A stretch of DNA of 64,000 nt from Calderihabitans maritimus (GTDB taxonomy: Bacteria > Bacillota > KKC1 > Calderihabitantales > Calderihabitantaceae): assembly GCF_002207765.1 (NCBI RefSeq), contig NZ_BDGJ01000010.1, forward strand, positions 18,405 through 82,404, given 5' to 3'. Shown here piece by piece: positions 33,445 to 41,534 of the stretch (within the stretch, counting starts at the first letter, position 1; each line of letters begins with the position of its first letter). Both the position numbers and the translations under genes were made by a program. The notes under the pieces are model-generated. The model was not told where the DNA came from and made no database searches. It worked only from the letters and a program-made list of their open reading frames with translations.

Positions 33445-36263
33445 AAATAACCAGAAGAAGTTTTATAAAAGGTGCTTCTGCTCTCGGAGTTATTAGTGCT
33501 CTAGGTGGGGTCAGCCAGGTTTTTGCTTCCGGCAAGAAAGTGCCGGAATATATCGCCGGTGCTCCCTTAAAAGATGCGTTAGCGGACGAAGAAGGGGTTG
33601 AGATTAAGTACAGTGTTTGTTTGCAATGCCACAGTGCCTGCACTATCCGGGTCAAAGTTGAGAATGGAGTTATCAGGAAAATAGACGGTAACCCTTACAG
33701 CCCTATGACCATGGATCCGCCTATTCCTTATGATACTCCACCCGAGGAGGCTAAAAAATACGTTGGGCGCGTCTGTGCCCGGGGACAGGCGGGGATACAG
33801 ACCTGTTATGACCCCTATAGAGTGACACAGCCTCTCAAGCGCGTAGGCCCGAGGGGTTCGGGCAAATGGCAGCCTATTAGCTGGGAACAGGCGCTGACGG
33901 AAATAGTAGAAGGCGGTGACCTTTTTGGAGAAGGTCATGTAGACGGGCTCCGCGCCATTCGGGATTTGGAAACACCAATTGATCCCGGAGCACCAGAACT
34001 CGGCCCGAAAGCAAACCAGTTTGTCTTTCTGGCGGGTAGAATCGAACACGGCCGGAAAGAATTTTCAAAACGATTCGTGAAAGATGCTTTTGGATCTGTT
34101 AACTGGTTCGAGCATACCTCTATCTGTGAGCAGAGCCATCATATTGCCTTCAAACAGACGATGGGAGGGAAAAGCCACTTTAAACCTGACTTTGATCACG
34201 CCCAATATATAATCTCCTTTGGAGCAACCTACGGTGAAGCCAACTTCCCTATGAACGCTCTGGGACGCAAGTTGGCGGATTTCAAACTGCGTGGGGGCAA
34301 GCTGGTAGTGGTAGATCCCAGAATGTCCAACACGGCAGTAAAGGCCGACCGCTGGGTACCTATTAAACCAGGTATGGATGGCGCTTTGGCTATGGGTATG
34401 ATTCGCTGGATAATAGATCATGAGCGTTATGACAAGCGTTTCCTGCAGAATACCTCTAAAGAAGCGGCAGCCAAAGACGGTGAAAGCAGTTGGACCGATG
34501 CCACCTACCTGGTGCGCTTGGATAACATGAGCTTGTTGCGAGCCGGTGATGCCGGTCTGGGTGGCAGCCCCAACGCCTACGTTGTGCTGTCGGATGGCGA
34601 ACCGCAGGTTTATACTCAAGTGGATCATGGAGATTTGGAGGGAGAAATTGTAATCAACGGCATCCGTTGCAAGACGGTCTTTACGCTGCTGAAAGAACGG
34701 GCCCGGGAATATTCCTTGGCTGAGTATGCGAAATTTGCCGGAGTGGAGGCTGACCTCATTGCCACGCTGGCTGACGAGTTTTCCGCCCATGGCAAGAGAG
34801 CGGTGGCAGACTTCTACCGCGGCCCGGTGCAGCACACTAACGGATTTTATAATGGGCGGGCTATTATAGTGCTGAACCTGCTGGTAGGAAACATTGACCA
34901 CAAGGGTGGTTATGCCGTTGGCGGCGGGCATCTCCACGAAATGGGTGGTAAACCGGGTAATCCTTATGACTTAGCGAAAATGCATCCGGGAAAGGTGAAG
35001 GCAAAAGGCGTTCCCATTTCCCGGGAAAAATCGCGGTATGAGGACAGCACGGAATTCAAAAAGAATGGTTATCCGGCAAAGCGGCCGTGGTTTCCGTTCA
35101 GCGGTAATATTTATCAGGAAGTAATGGCGGGGATCGCCGATCAGTATCCTTATCCCATAAAGGCATTGTTTTTGCACATGGGGACACCGGCTTACTCCAC
35201 ACCGGCCATGAAGGACATCATTATCAACACTCTAAAAGATACCAGAAAGGTTCCGTTGTTTGTCGCCTGTGACATTTTGATCGGGGAAACGTCCATGTAT
35301 GCCGATTATATTCTGCCTGATGTTACGTATTTGGAGCGCTGGGGCACTCCGCATACCGCTCCGACCATATTAACCACAGTCAGCAAGGTGCGCCAGCCCG
35401 TGGTAAAGGTACATCCTGAGACCAGGTCCCTGGAGGAAATACTGATTGATTTGGCCAAACGTCTCAATCTCCCTGGATTCGGCAAGGACGGATTTGGTCC
35501 AGGCTTAGATCTCGAAAAACCGGAAGATTGGTATCTCAAAATGGTAGCTAACTATGCCTACGGGGATAAACCCGGTGACGCTGTGCCGGGAGCCACCGAA
35601 AAAGAGAAAATTCAGTATGTTTTAGATCGCGGGGGGCGTTTTGAACCGGTGGATCAGGCTTACGATGGTGACTTGCTTAAACATCGTTATGGTAAGCTAT
35701 GTACTATTTACGCGGAAAAAGTTGCCCAGGCCAAGCACAGCATCACCGGCGAGCCATTTGACGGTCTTCCTAGGTTCGAGCCCATTAAGGATATGAAAGG
35801 GAATTTGATTACCGATGATGATTTCCCATTTACGTTAATAACTTACAAGTTGCCGTTCCATAGCCATGCACGTACGGCAGTGGATCCCTGGTTGATGGAA
35901 ATCCTGCCGGAAAACTATGTGTTGATCAATGCTGCAGATGCTGGAAAGCTGGGAATCAAGACTGGCGACAAAATAAGGCTTATTTCGCCCACCAATCAAA
36001 AAGGTGAAGTGGGTAAGGCTAAAGTTGTGCAGGGGATTCGTCCCGGTGTGGTTGCGGTTTCCGGTCATTACGGCCACTGGGCTTCGGGTGCTTTACCGCA
36101 AGTTGTTGATGGACAAGAAACAGGGTACGATGCTGGCAGGGGTACAGGTATTAATCCCAATCCCGTGATGCGGATCGACACCAGCATTGGAAATGTGGGA
36201 ATTGAGGATCCGATCGGCGGAAGTGCAGCTTTTTACGGTAAAGTAAAAGTAGTAAAAGCATAG
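33441..36263 (+). CDS. Molybdopterin catalytic subunit, TtrA/ArrA/SrdA clade
   Basis: A 940-residue DMSO-reductase-family enzyme exported by Tat (TRRSFIKGASALGV signal). The FS0 cluster cysteines are C60, C63, C67 and C112. The block IVEGGDLFGEGHVDGLRAI is typical of tetrathionate (TtrA) and respiratory arsenate (ArrA) reductases. The probable molybdenum ligand is C229 in EHTSICEQSH, with H225 four residues before it. Further family blocks are ALAMGMIRWIIDHERYD and NGFYNGRAIIVLNLLVGN. The substrate is not decided by sequence: the B-C-A order and TtrS-like sensing favour tetrathionate or another chalcogen oxyanion; the ArsR-ACR3 neighbours favour arsenate. Confidence 0.9.
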   Translation: MKITRRSFIKGASALGVISALGGVSQVFASGKKVPEYIAGAPLKDALADEEGVEIKYSVCLQCHSACTIRVKVENGVIRKIDGNPYSPMTMDPPIPYDTPPEEAKKYVGRVCARGQAGIQTCYDPYRVTQPLKRVGPRGSGKWQPISWEQALTEIVEGGDLFGEGHVDGLRAIRDLETPIDPGAPELGPKANQFVFLAGRIEHGRKEFSKRFVKDAFGSVNWFEHTSICEQSHHIAFKQTMGGKSHFKPDFDHAQYIISFGATYGEANFPMNALGRKLADFKLRGGKLVVVDPRMSNTAVKADRWVPIKPGMDGALAMGMIRWIIDHERYDKRFLQNTSKEAAAKDGESSWTDATYLVRLDNMSLLRAGDAGLGGSPNAYVVLSDGEPQVYTQVDHGDLEGEIVINGIRCKTVFTLLKERAREYSLAEYAKFAGVEADLIATLADEFSAHGKRAVADFYRGPVQHTNGFYNGRAIIVLNLLVGNIDHKGGYAVGGGHLHEMGGKPGNPYDLAKMHPGKVKAKGVPISREKSRYEDSTEFKKNGYPAKRPWFPFSGNIYQEVMAGIADQYPYPIKALFLHMGTPAYSTPAMKDIIINTLKDTRKVPLFVACDILIGETSMYADYILPDVTYLERWGTPHTAPTILTTVSKVRQPVVKVHPETRSLEEILIDLAKRLNLPGFGKDGFGPGLDLEKPEDWYLKMVANYAYGDKPGDAVPGATEKEKIQYVLDRGGRFEPVDQAYDGDLLKHRYGKLCTIYAEKVAQAKHSITGEPFDGLPRFEPIKDMKGNLITDDDFPFTLITYKLPFHSHARTAVDPWLMEILPENYVLINAADAGKLGIKTGDKIRLISPTNQKGEVGKAKVVQGIRPGVVAVSGHYGHWASGALPQVVDGQETGYDAGRGTGINPNPVMRIDTSIGNVGIEDPIGGSAAFYGKVKVVKA

Positions 36264-36282
36264 CCTGTAAGCGAATAATTCT

Positions 36283-36315
36283 AAGGCGGCTTTCCGCTTC
36301 AGGGAGTGCCGCCTT
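36283..36315 (+). other. Intergenic hairpin between catalytic and TorD genes
   Basis: AAGGCGGC (36283-36290) pairs with GCCGCCTT (36308-36315), with no T-tract after it. It may protect the upstream mRNA or partly attenuate downstream expression. Confidence 0.5.
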
Positions 36316-36346
36316 GGACTTTCTCATTGTTTTTGGGGGTGAAATT

Positions 36347-37015
36347 ATGAGATTAGCTGCTGAATTGGCTGTAGCTAGAGCTAATGTCTACGGATTTCTG
36401 GCAACCTGCTACTTGAAAAAACCATCCGAATGGCTCACTAAGCTTAAAAAGCAAGGTAAATTTGACTTGGTAGGTATTTTTGGTACTGAAGGGAAGAATT
36501 TACAGAGACAGCTAAACGATTGTCTTTCTCCTTGCTCCCGGGGAAAATTGCAACATTTAGACGAGGAGTTTCATGCGTTGTTTTCCGTTCCCGGTGACAA
36601 ATATCTTACTCCATACGAGTCATGTTACCGAGAGAAGAAATTGGATGGCTCGTGGGGCAATAATTGGGGATGCAATACCGTAGAAGTGCAGTTCTTGTAC
36701 AAAAGAGCAGGGGCAACCGTCCTTGATGAGTTAGGGAGACTCCCGGACCACTTTGGCGTGGAGCTAGCATTTTTAGAATATCTCTGCCTCGGAGAAGAAA
36801 GCTCCATTAGAGCCGGTGATTTTGAGCAAGCGGGAACTTATCAAAGATGGCAGAGAGGCTTTTTAAACGACCATCTTCTGCAATGGAGCGAAGAGTTCCT
36901 TTCTCGACTGGAGCAGTGTTCGGAAGAGGAGCTGTATTTTGCCATTGCTGCCGTGACACGGGAATTTTTAATTGCTGATAGCAGTTATTTGACTGCTGCA
37001 ACCATGGAAAATTAA
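36347..37015 (+). CDS. TorD-family molybdoenzyme chaperone
   Basis: 222 residues, all-helical, with the TorD/DmsD signature around LTPYESCYRE and the downstream region VEVQFLYKRAGATVLDELGRLPDHFGVELAFLEYLC. Such proteins bind the Tat signal and apo-enzyme of the molybdenum subunit until the cofactor is inserted. The ATG at 36347 follows a GGGGGTG site; the open frame before it is the hairpin region. Directly downstream of the catalytic gene, consistent with ArrD/TtrD-like accessory roles. Confidence 0.88.
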   Translation: MRLAAELAVARANVYGFLATCYLKKPSEWLTKLKKQGKFDLVGIFGTEGKNLQRQLNDCLSPCSRGKLQHLDEEFHALFSVPGDKYLTPYESCYREKKLDGSWGNNWGCNTVEVQFLYKRAGATVLDELGRLPDHFGVELAFLEYLCLGEESSIRAGDFEQAGTYQRWQRGFLNDHLLQWSEEFLSRLEQCSEEELYFAIAAVTREFLIADSSYLTAATMEN

Positions 37016-37029
37016 GAGGGTGGTGGGAA

Positions 37030-37800
37030 TTGAAATTCTGGCGTCCGGTAATTTTGCTTTTGCTTCTGGCACTGGTTCCGTCCGGCTGCACCACCGAAAA
37101 GGGGGTAAAACAAAAAGACTTACATTTGAATCTAAAATCGGAAACGGCGCTGCCCACGAGTAAACAGACAATACAGCCAATACGGTTATCTCTATCCGGA
37201 TATCAATTTGACCCTTTAAAGGGAGAGCCGACAGTCCCGCCAAGCCTGGATCAGGGAGCGTGGTACTCTGAGGGAAAACGGTTGTTCCTGGTACAGTTAA
37301 AACAATTTGGCCCTGAAGTGAATCGCTGGAAAGAGCAGGCTCGAAACAAAGGTATGGAGTTTTTGGATTTCACCGAGGTAAATACTTACCTGGTATGCGC
37401 TGACAGCAATCTGGCGGCCGATTTGAGGCAGGATGACTTTGTCAGGGCGATTGTGGACTATAAGCTGGCGTATAAATTGTCGCAGGAGATTTTGTCCGAA
37501 TGGGAGAATTACGTTGGCCCACCGGCAGGCAATGACCGTACCTGTGCTTTAAGCGGCAGCAAACACTTTTTACTCCGTTTAAGGAAACCCGGGGATCGGG
37601 AGGCAGTTGCTGAGGCTGTCCGAGAGAATAACGGCCGGGTGTTAGGTCCAAATTCGTCACAAAGTATTGTGCTTAATATCGTGGCTCCACCGCAAATTTT
37701 ACCAAAGATAGTACATTTACCACAAATACTAGGTGTCAAGGTGGCGAAAAATACCGGTTCAGCCATTTCTGATGATATTGTAGAATGGGATTTCGGTTGA
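37030..37800 (+). CDS. Lipoprotein resembling a tandem subtilase prodomain
   Basis: TTG start after GAGGGTGGTGGG; lipobox VPSGC. Two similar segments follow: RLFLVQLKQFGPEVNRWKEQARNKGMEFLDFTEVNTYLVCAD... and KHFLLRLRKPGDREAVAEAVRENNGRVLGPNSSQSIVLNIV. Each looks like the inhibitor-type prodomain that precedes S8 subtilases (the pattern FLVQ...W...G....Y.....YLV), but no protease domain is present in the 256 residues. The role in this operon is unknown; it might bind or protect the exported reductase. The prodomain resemblance is my reading and is tentative. Confidence 0.6.
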   Translation: MKFWRPVILLLLLALVPSGCTTEKGVKQKDLHLNLKSETALPTSKQTIQPIRLSLSGYQFDPLKGEPTVPPSLDQGAWYSEGKRLFLVQLKQFGPEVNRWKEQARNKGMEFLDFTEVNTYLVCADSNLAADLRQDDFVRAIVDYKLAYKLSQEILSEWENYVGPPAGNDRTCALSGSKHFLLRLRKPGDREAVAEAVRENNGRVLGPNSSQSIVLNIVAPPQILPKIVHLPQILGVKVAKNTGSAISDDIVEWDFG

Positions 37801-37911
37801 TAAAACTGCTGTCCCCGTGCCGTGTGCACTGCCTGAAACATTAGTATGCGAGGGGTTCGGAGGGTCTCTGTGCTGTCTTGAGACCAGGATTTGGGGGTGA
37901 GGTGTTGCCGG

Positions 37912-38604
37912 ATGGAAATTCCTGCGGGACTGGCCTTGTTGGCCGGGTTTGTATCATTTTTGTCTCCTTGTGTTTTACCTCTTGTGCCTGCGTATTTTTC
38001 GTACCTAGCAGGTAGCTCAGCCAATTCAGCTAGAGGGGCAACCTTTATCAGGGCTTTTGGGTTTGTAATGGGATTTGCCACCGTCTTCGTGACCATGGGA
38101 GCGACTGCAAGCACTATTGGCAAGCTGTTGATAACCTATAAGGCCATATATGTTAAAGTCAGCGCAATAATCATTATTGTCTTTGGATTAAGTCTCATGG
38201 AAGTAGTGCGACTAAGGCCCTTAATGCGCGAAAGACGTTTTAGCTTCGGCTCATCGGCCGCAACAAGGCCAATGGGAGCATTAATTCTGGGAATGGCTTT
38301 TGCAGCAGGCTGGACACCCTGTGTGGGACCGGTGTTAGGGAGCATACTGCTCTACGCGGGGTCTGCGGCAACCGTAAAAGAGGGAATAATAATGCTGGTT
38401 GTTTATTCAATAGGGTTGGCCGTACCGTTTCTTTTGGCCGGCCTGGTTATGGAGCGGCTTAAGGTGTTTTTGCAACGTTTCGGCGAATATTTGCCGTGGA
38501 TTTCCCGGGCTAGCGGACTAGTGATGGTGCTTTTTGGGTTGCTGATATTTTTTGATAAATTGGCATGGCTCAGCTTGTTGATACCAGAAAAATTTAATTT
38601 TTAA
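37912..38604 (+). CDS. ccdA: CcdA-family thiol-disulfide electron transporter
   Basis: Six-helix membrane protein that moves reducing equivalents from cytoplasmic thioredoxin to exported thiol proteins. The two active cysteines sit in the usual places: FVSFLSPCVLPLVPAYFSYL (helix 1) and AAGWTPCVGPVLGSILLYA (helix 4). 230 residues from the ATG at 37912; in-frame GTG and TTG codons slightly upstream are alternatives. It directly precedes the TlpA-like gene, its natural partner. Confidence 0.9.
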   Translation: MEIPAGLALLAGFVSFLSPCVLPLVPAYFSYLAGSSANSARGATFIRAFGFVMGFATVFVTMGATASTIGKLLITYKAIYVKVSAIIIIVFGLSLMEVVRLRPLMRERRFSFGSSAATRPMGALILGMAFAAGWTPCVGPVLGSILLYAGSAATVKEGIIMLVVYSIGLAVPFLLAGLVMERLKVFLQRFGEYLPWISRASGLVMVLFGLLIFFDKLAWLSLLIPEKFNF

Positions 38605-38661
38605 GCATGGGGCTAACACCCTTTCTGACTTGCCTGGACAGGATAGAGGGAGGCAAGAAAC

Positions 38662-39243
38662 ATGATGAAAAAGGCTCTTACAGCGATTGCTGCCGTAATC
38701 GGCATCGTCTTTATATTTGTTATCGGAAGCCGCTATGTGCGCATTACACCAATGGAGCCAACACAGAACGGATTACCGGCTTCAACGGCGGATTTGCCAG
38801 CGTCATCAGATAGTGATACATCCGTTGCGCCAAGTTTTACCCTGGAAACTTTAGGTGGGAAACCTGTATCCTTAAAGGAGTTTCGCGGAAAACCGTTGGT
38901 TTTGAATTTCTGGGCTTCGTGGTGACCAAATTGCAGGGAAGAAATGCCTGCGTTGCAGGCATTTTATGAGAAATATGGCAACGACAAAGTTGTATTGCTG
39001 ACGGTAAACATTATGCAAAGAGAAACGGTCAAGGGAATCCAAGAATTTATGCAGGGAAACGGCTATACGTTACCAGTGGCCCTAGATAGGCAGGGGTTAG
39101 CCAGCAGGCTGTACGGGGTAAGCGGGATACCCGCTACTTATTTCATTGATGCGGCAGGGCGCATCCGGTCAAAGCATCTAGGTCCTCTCAATATAAATAT
39201 TTTGGAAAAAAATGTCACAAAATTATTTTCCGGTTCCGGATGA
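38662..39243 (+). CDS. TlpA-like thioredoxin with selenocysteine at the active site (UGA read-through)
   Basis: A membrane-anchored thioredoxin-fold protein of 193 residues when the in-frame TGA at 38923-38925 is read as selenocysteine. The N-terminal helix (about 5-22) is followed by [20 protein letters not shown], then FWASW-U-PNC, then [13 protein letters not shown] and [17 protein letters not shown]. The TGA falls exactly on the first Cys of the WCxxC motif (Sec88, Cys91), and the frame continues for 106 codons to a TGA stop at 39241. A SECIS-like hairpin follows the codon. Conventional calling would split this into two short ORFs (38662-38925 and 38944-39243). The partner is the CcdA before it. 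Confidence 0.9.
38923..38964 (+). promoter_or_regulatory. UGA-Sec codon with bacterial SECIS-like stem-loop
   Basis: Sixteen bases after the TGA lies a perfect 10-bp stem, AAATGCCTGC (38942-38951) and GCAGGCATTT (38955-38964), with a GTT loop. Bacterial SECIS elements need a stem-loop with a G at the start of the apical loop about 16-37 nt from UGA; here the loop G is 27 nt downstream. The match is direct in sequence; SelB binding is inferred. Confidence 0.8.
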
Positions 39244-39331
39244 GTTTAAAAGGGTGTTAAACGCGCTGCAGGTTTAATGAAAGAGCACATTTTGCTCCCT
39301 TGCCAGTTTCCTGTTAAAGGCGGTGATAACG

Positions 39332-40435
39332 ATGTCCGATTTGCAAAAGCTAGCTGATGTAGTTTCCTTGTACCTGGGTAATTTAGCCGTTAAACCCCGC
39401 CGCTGTAGCCGGGTGCGGTCTCACCTGAGCACTTGCAGGGCATGTCTCGAGGTGTGTCCTACCAATGGAATCAAGCTCTCGGAAACCGGTTTGGAAGTAG
39501 AGAACTGTATAGATTGTGGTTTATGTACATCAGCCTGTGTTACAGGGGCTCTGGTGTGGACAAATCCTTCGCCACTTCAGCTGATTGAAAAAGTTACGCA
39601 AAAAATTCAGGAGTTTGAGGAAGCAGTTATTTATTGCGGTCCATGTTCGCCGAAGAAAAAATTAAAGCAGGGAATTGAAGTGCCCTGCTTAGGTAGTATT
39701 CCTTGGGAATGTTGGTTGCAATTGTTATTGCTTTCCGACCAGGTCAAAGTGCTGCTACCAGGCGACCCTTGCCCTACCTGTCGGGTTAAAGGCGGAGGGG
39801 AGAGTTGGAGAAGACAGTTGGGGGAAGCTGAACGCATAACAGGAAAAAGAATTACATTTGTTGCCAATGCTAAAACAAGACGAAGAAGGCCTTCGGGCGG
39901 GAGTGTGGATACGGAACGCAGGAGGTTCTTGCGATCAGTCGTTGACGGGCTGGGGAAAGTTCCGGAAATTGTTATCCCCGGTTTTCTGGGCGGAGATGAG
40001 GGCAACAAAATCACTGCCGATAGAGTTACGATCAGTGAAAGACGCCAGGTATTACTCAACCTGATTAGAGAGTACCCTCCCTTTAGAGAGCGGATCCTGA
40101 TTAAATTGCCCGTGATGGTAGGAAACTGTCAGTTCTGTAGGGCCTGTAGTATTCTCTGCCCTCAAGGGGCGTTGAAACAAAACAAGACAGGCGACGTCGT
40201 TAAATTAGAACTCAATGTTAGTGCTTGCAGTGGCTGTAACCTGTGCGCCACAGTTTGTTTCCATAAAGCTTTGGAGTTAAAGAGTTTTCGGGCTATGAAA
40301 CTGGGTGAAGGTATAATCTGTGTGACTGAAGGACAAGATTTTAGTTGTCCTGAATGTGGTGAACTTTATACGGCAGTCAGAGGAGGGAAATGTTTTCGCT
40401 GCCGGAATAAAATGCGGTATGCTTTCGGGAGGTGA
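39332..40435 (+). CDS. Polyferredoxin-like protein of the element
   Basis: 367 residues with cysteine clusters at both ends: CRACLEVCPTNGI and CIDCGLCTSACVTGAL in the N-terminal part, CQFCRACSILCPQGAL and CSGCNLCATVCFHKAL in the C-terminal part (four [4Fe-4S] sites), and a final zinc-ribbon CPECG...CFRCRNK. The middle (about 90-200) has further cysteines (YCGPCSPKKK, CPTCRVKGGG) and no fold I recognise. There is no signal peptide, so it is cytoplasmic. It might feed electrons to the exported reductase or help in enzyme assembly. Confidence 0.8.
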   Translation: MSDLQKLADVVSLYLGNLAVKPRRCSRVRSHLSTCRACLEVCPTNGIKLSETGLEVENCIDCGLCTSACVTGALVWTNPSPLQLIEKVTQKIQEFEEAVIYCGPCSPKKKLKQGIEVPCLGSIPWECWLQLLLLSDQVKVLLPGDPCPTCRVKGGGESWRRQLGEAERITGKRITFVANAKTRRRRPSGGSVDTERRRFLRSVVDGLGKVPEIVIPGFLGGDEGNKITADRVTISERRQVLLNLIREYPPFRERILIKLPVMVGNCQFCRACSILCPQGALKQNKTGDVVKLELNVSACSGCNLCATVCFHKALELKSFRAMKLGEGIICVTEGQDFSCPECGELYTAVRGGKCFRCRNKMRYAFGR

Positions 40436-40439
40436 AGAC

Positions 40440-40616
40440 ATGTTTGGCAGGATAGGAGTACCGGAACTACTGGTTATTCTCGTGCTGGTACTGGTCATTT
40501 TTGGTCCTGGGAAATTGCCCGGAGTAGGGAGAGCCATCGGTCAAAGTATCCGGGAATTTAAAAGTGCATTTGCACAACCCAAGAGCGATGAAATTACTCA
40601 AGACGAAAACAGTTAG
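40440..40616 (+). CDS. tatA: TatA/TatE-family translocase component (first copy)
   Basis: 58 residues: short N-terminus, one membrane helix (PELLVILVLVLVIFGPGKLP), the FGPGKLP hinge and an amphipathic helix (VGRAIGQSIREFKSAF). ATG at 40440 after GGGAGGTG, five bases past the polyferredoxin stop. TatA forms the pore for folded, twin-arginine proteins such as the catalytic subunit at 33441. No tatC accompanies it, so the host TatC must be used. Confidence 0.9.
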   Translation: MFGRIGVPELLVILVLVLVIFGPGKLPGVGRAIGQSIREFKSAFAQPKSDEITQDENS

Positions 40617-40628
40617 GAGGCAGATTTG

Positions 40629-40832
40629 ATGTTGAACATCGGGTTTCCAGAGATGATATTGATCCTGGTTTTGGCTCTGATCGTGTTTGGCCCCAAGAAA
40701 TTGCCGGAGGTTGGGAAAGCCGTCGGCAGCGCCCTAAAAGAGTTCAAAAAAGCGGCCAGCGATATCCAAGAAACAATAAGAATTGAGGAGGTTGCTAAAC
40801 TTACCGAAAAGGAAAAGGTAAAAAGCAGTTAA
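40629..40832 (+). CDS. tatA: TatA/TatE-family translocase component (second copy)
   Basis: 67 residues with the same architecture as the preceding gene ([38 protein letters not shown]). ATG at 40629 follows AGGAGG. The two copies differ enough (FGPGKLPGVG versus [10 protein letters not shown]) that they are not a recent duplication. Tandem TatA proteins may assort as TatA and TatB functions. The last gene of the reductase operon, closed by a terminator. Confidence 0.9.
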   Translation: MLNIGFPEMILILVLALIVFGPKKLPEVGKAVGSALKEFKKAASDIQETIRIEEVAKLTEKEKVKSS

Positions 40833-40842
40833 TGAGTCAACA

Positions 40843-40880
40843 TGGCGCCTTCTATTACTGGGGCGCCAGTTTATTTTTAT
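40843..40880 (+). terminator. Terminator of the reductase operon
   Basis: TGGCGCC (40843-40849) pairs with GGCGCCA (40862-40868) and is followed by a T-rich stretch. Confidence 0.75.
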
Positions 40881-40911
40881 ATTCAAGTTTATGTTTTTCA
40901 AAATTATGAGA

Positions 40912-40965
40912 TGGTCAACCGCAAAATAAGATGGTATAATAAAACATAAATTAAGCATATGCTTA
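40912..40965 (+). promoter_or_regulatory. Promoter and ArsR-type operator of the arsenic unit
   Basis: TGGTCA (40912-40917) and TATAAT (40935-40940) are 17 bp apart. Just downstream is the palindrome TAAGCATATGCTTA (40952-40965), covering the expected start of transcription, as in self-repressing ArsR systems. Confidence 0.7.
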
Positions 40966-40992
40966 TTTATTTAAAGGAGAATTAATCAAATA

Positions 40993-41397
40993 ATGTATAA
41001 TTTTGTAAGAATATTTAAAGCCCTTGGTCAACCTACTCGTTTAAAAATTATTAAACTCTTAGCAGAAAAGGAACTATGCGTTTGTGAGCTGGAATTTATT
41101 TTAAACCTAACTCAGTCAGCAGTTTCCCAGCATTTGCGTGTGCTTAAAGAAGTAGGATTGGTGTTGGAACGCCGCGAAGGACAATGGGTGTTTTATAGTT
41201 TGGATCTCGAGGCGTTAGTAAATCAAATACAAGAATTCCCTCTATTTCTAAAAGAGGATTTGGCCCAGATTGGTGCTCTGGCTCTTGAACGCGAAAAGCT
41301 GTCGTACCTGGAGATAAATCCGATAGCCAGTTGCAGACCCAGGCGTTTTACTGCAAACAAAACGTCACTTAAATCCGATGCCCCGGAAGCCGGTTAG
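40993..41397 (+). CDS. arsR: ArsR-family metalloid-sensing repressor
   Basis: Winged-helix repressor with the arsenic-binding motif KELCVCELEFILNL (CxC in the alpha-3 helix) and SAVSQHLRVLKEVGLV as recognition helix. The 134 residues include a C-terminal tail after residue 95 (SCRPRRFTANKTSLK). It should release the palindrome at 40952-40965 on binding As(III) or Sb(III). It lies directly before the ACR3 gene. Confidence 0.93.
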   Translation: MYNFVRIFKALGQPTRLKIIKLLAEKELCVCELEFILNLTQSAVSQHLRVLKEVGLVLERREGQWVFYSLDLEALVNQIQEFPLFLKEDLAQIGALALEREKLSYLEINPIASCRPRRFTANKTSLKSDAPEAG

Positions 41398-41534
41398 TGA
41401 CTTAAATACCATTTTCGGATATGGCCGTCTGCAAGTGGAGGGAGGTGGAATAAAAGGGCAGGTGGTTCTGTTAGAAATTATAATGACATGGATTTTGCAG
41501 TCCGAAATACCTGAGGAGGAAAGGAGAGGTTGGG

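Noticed and set aside
38662..38925. Reading the TlpA gene as a pseudogene with a nonsense mutation
   Set aside because: The stop lies exactly on the active-site Cys, homology continues in the same frame, and a SECIS-like hairpin follows. Selenocysteine is the better explanation.
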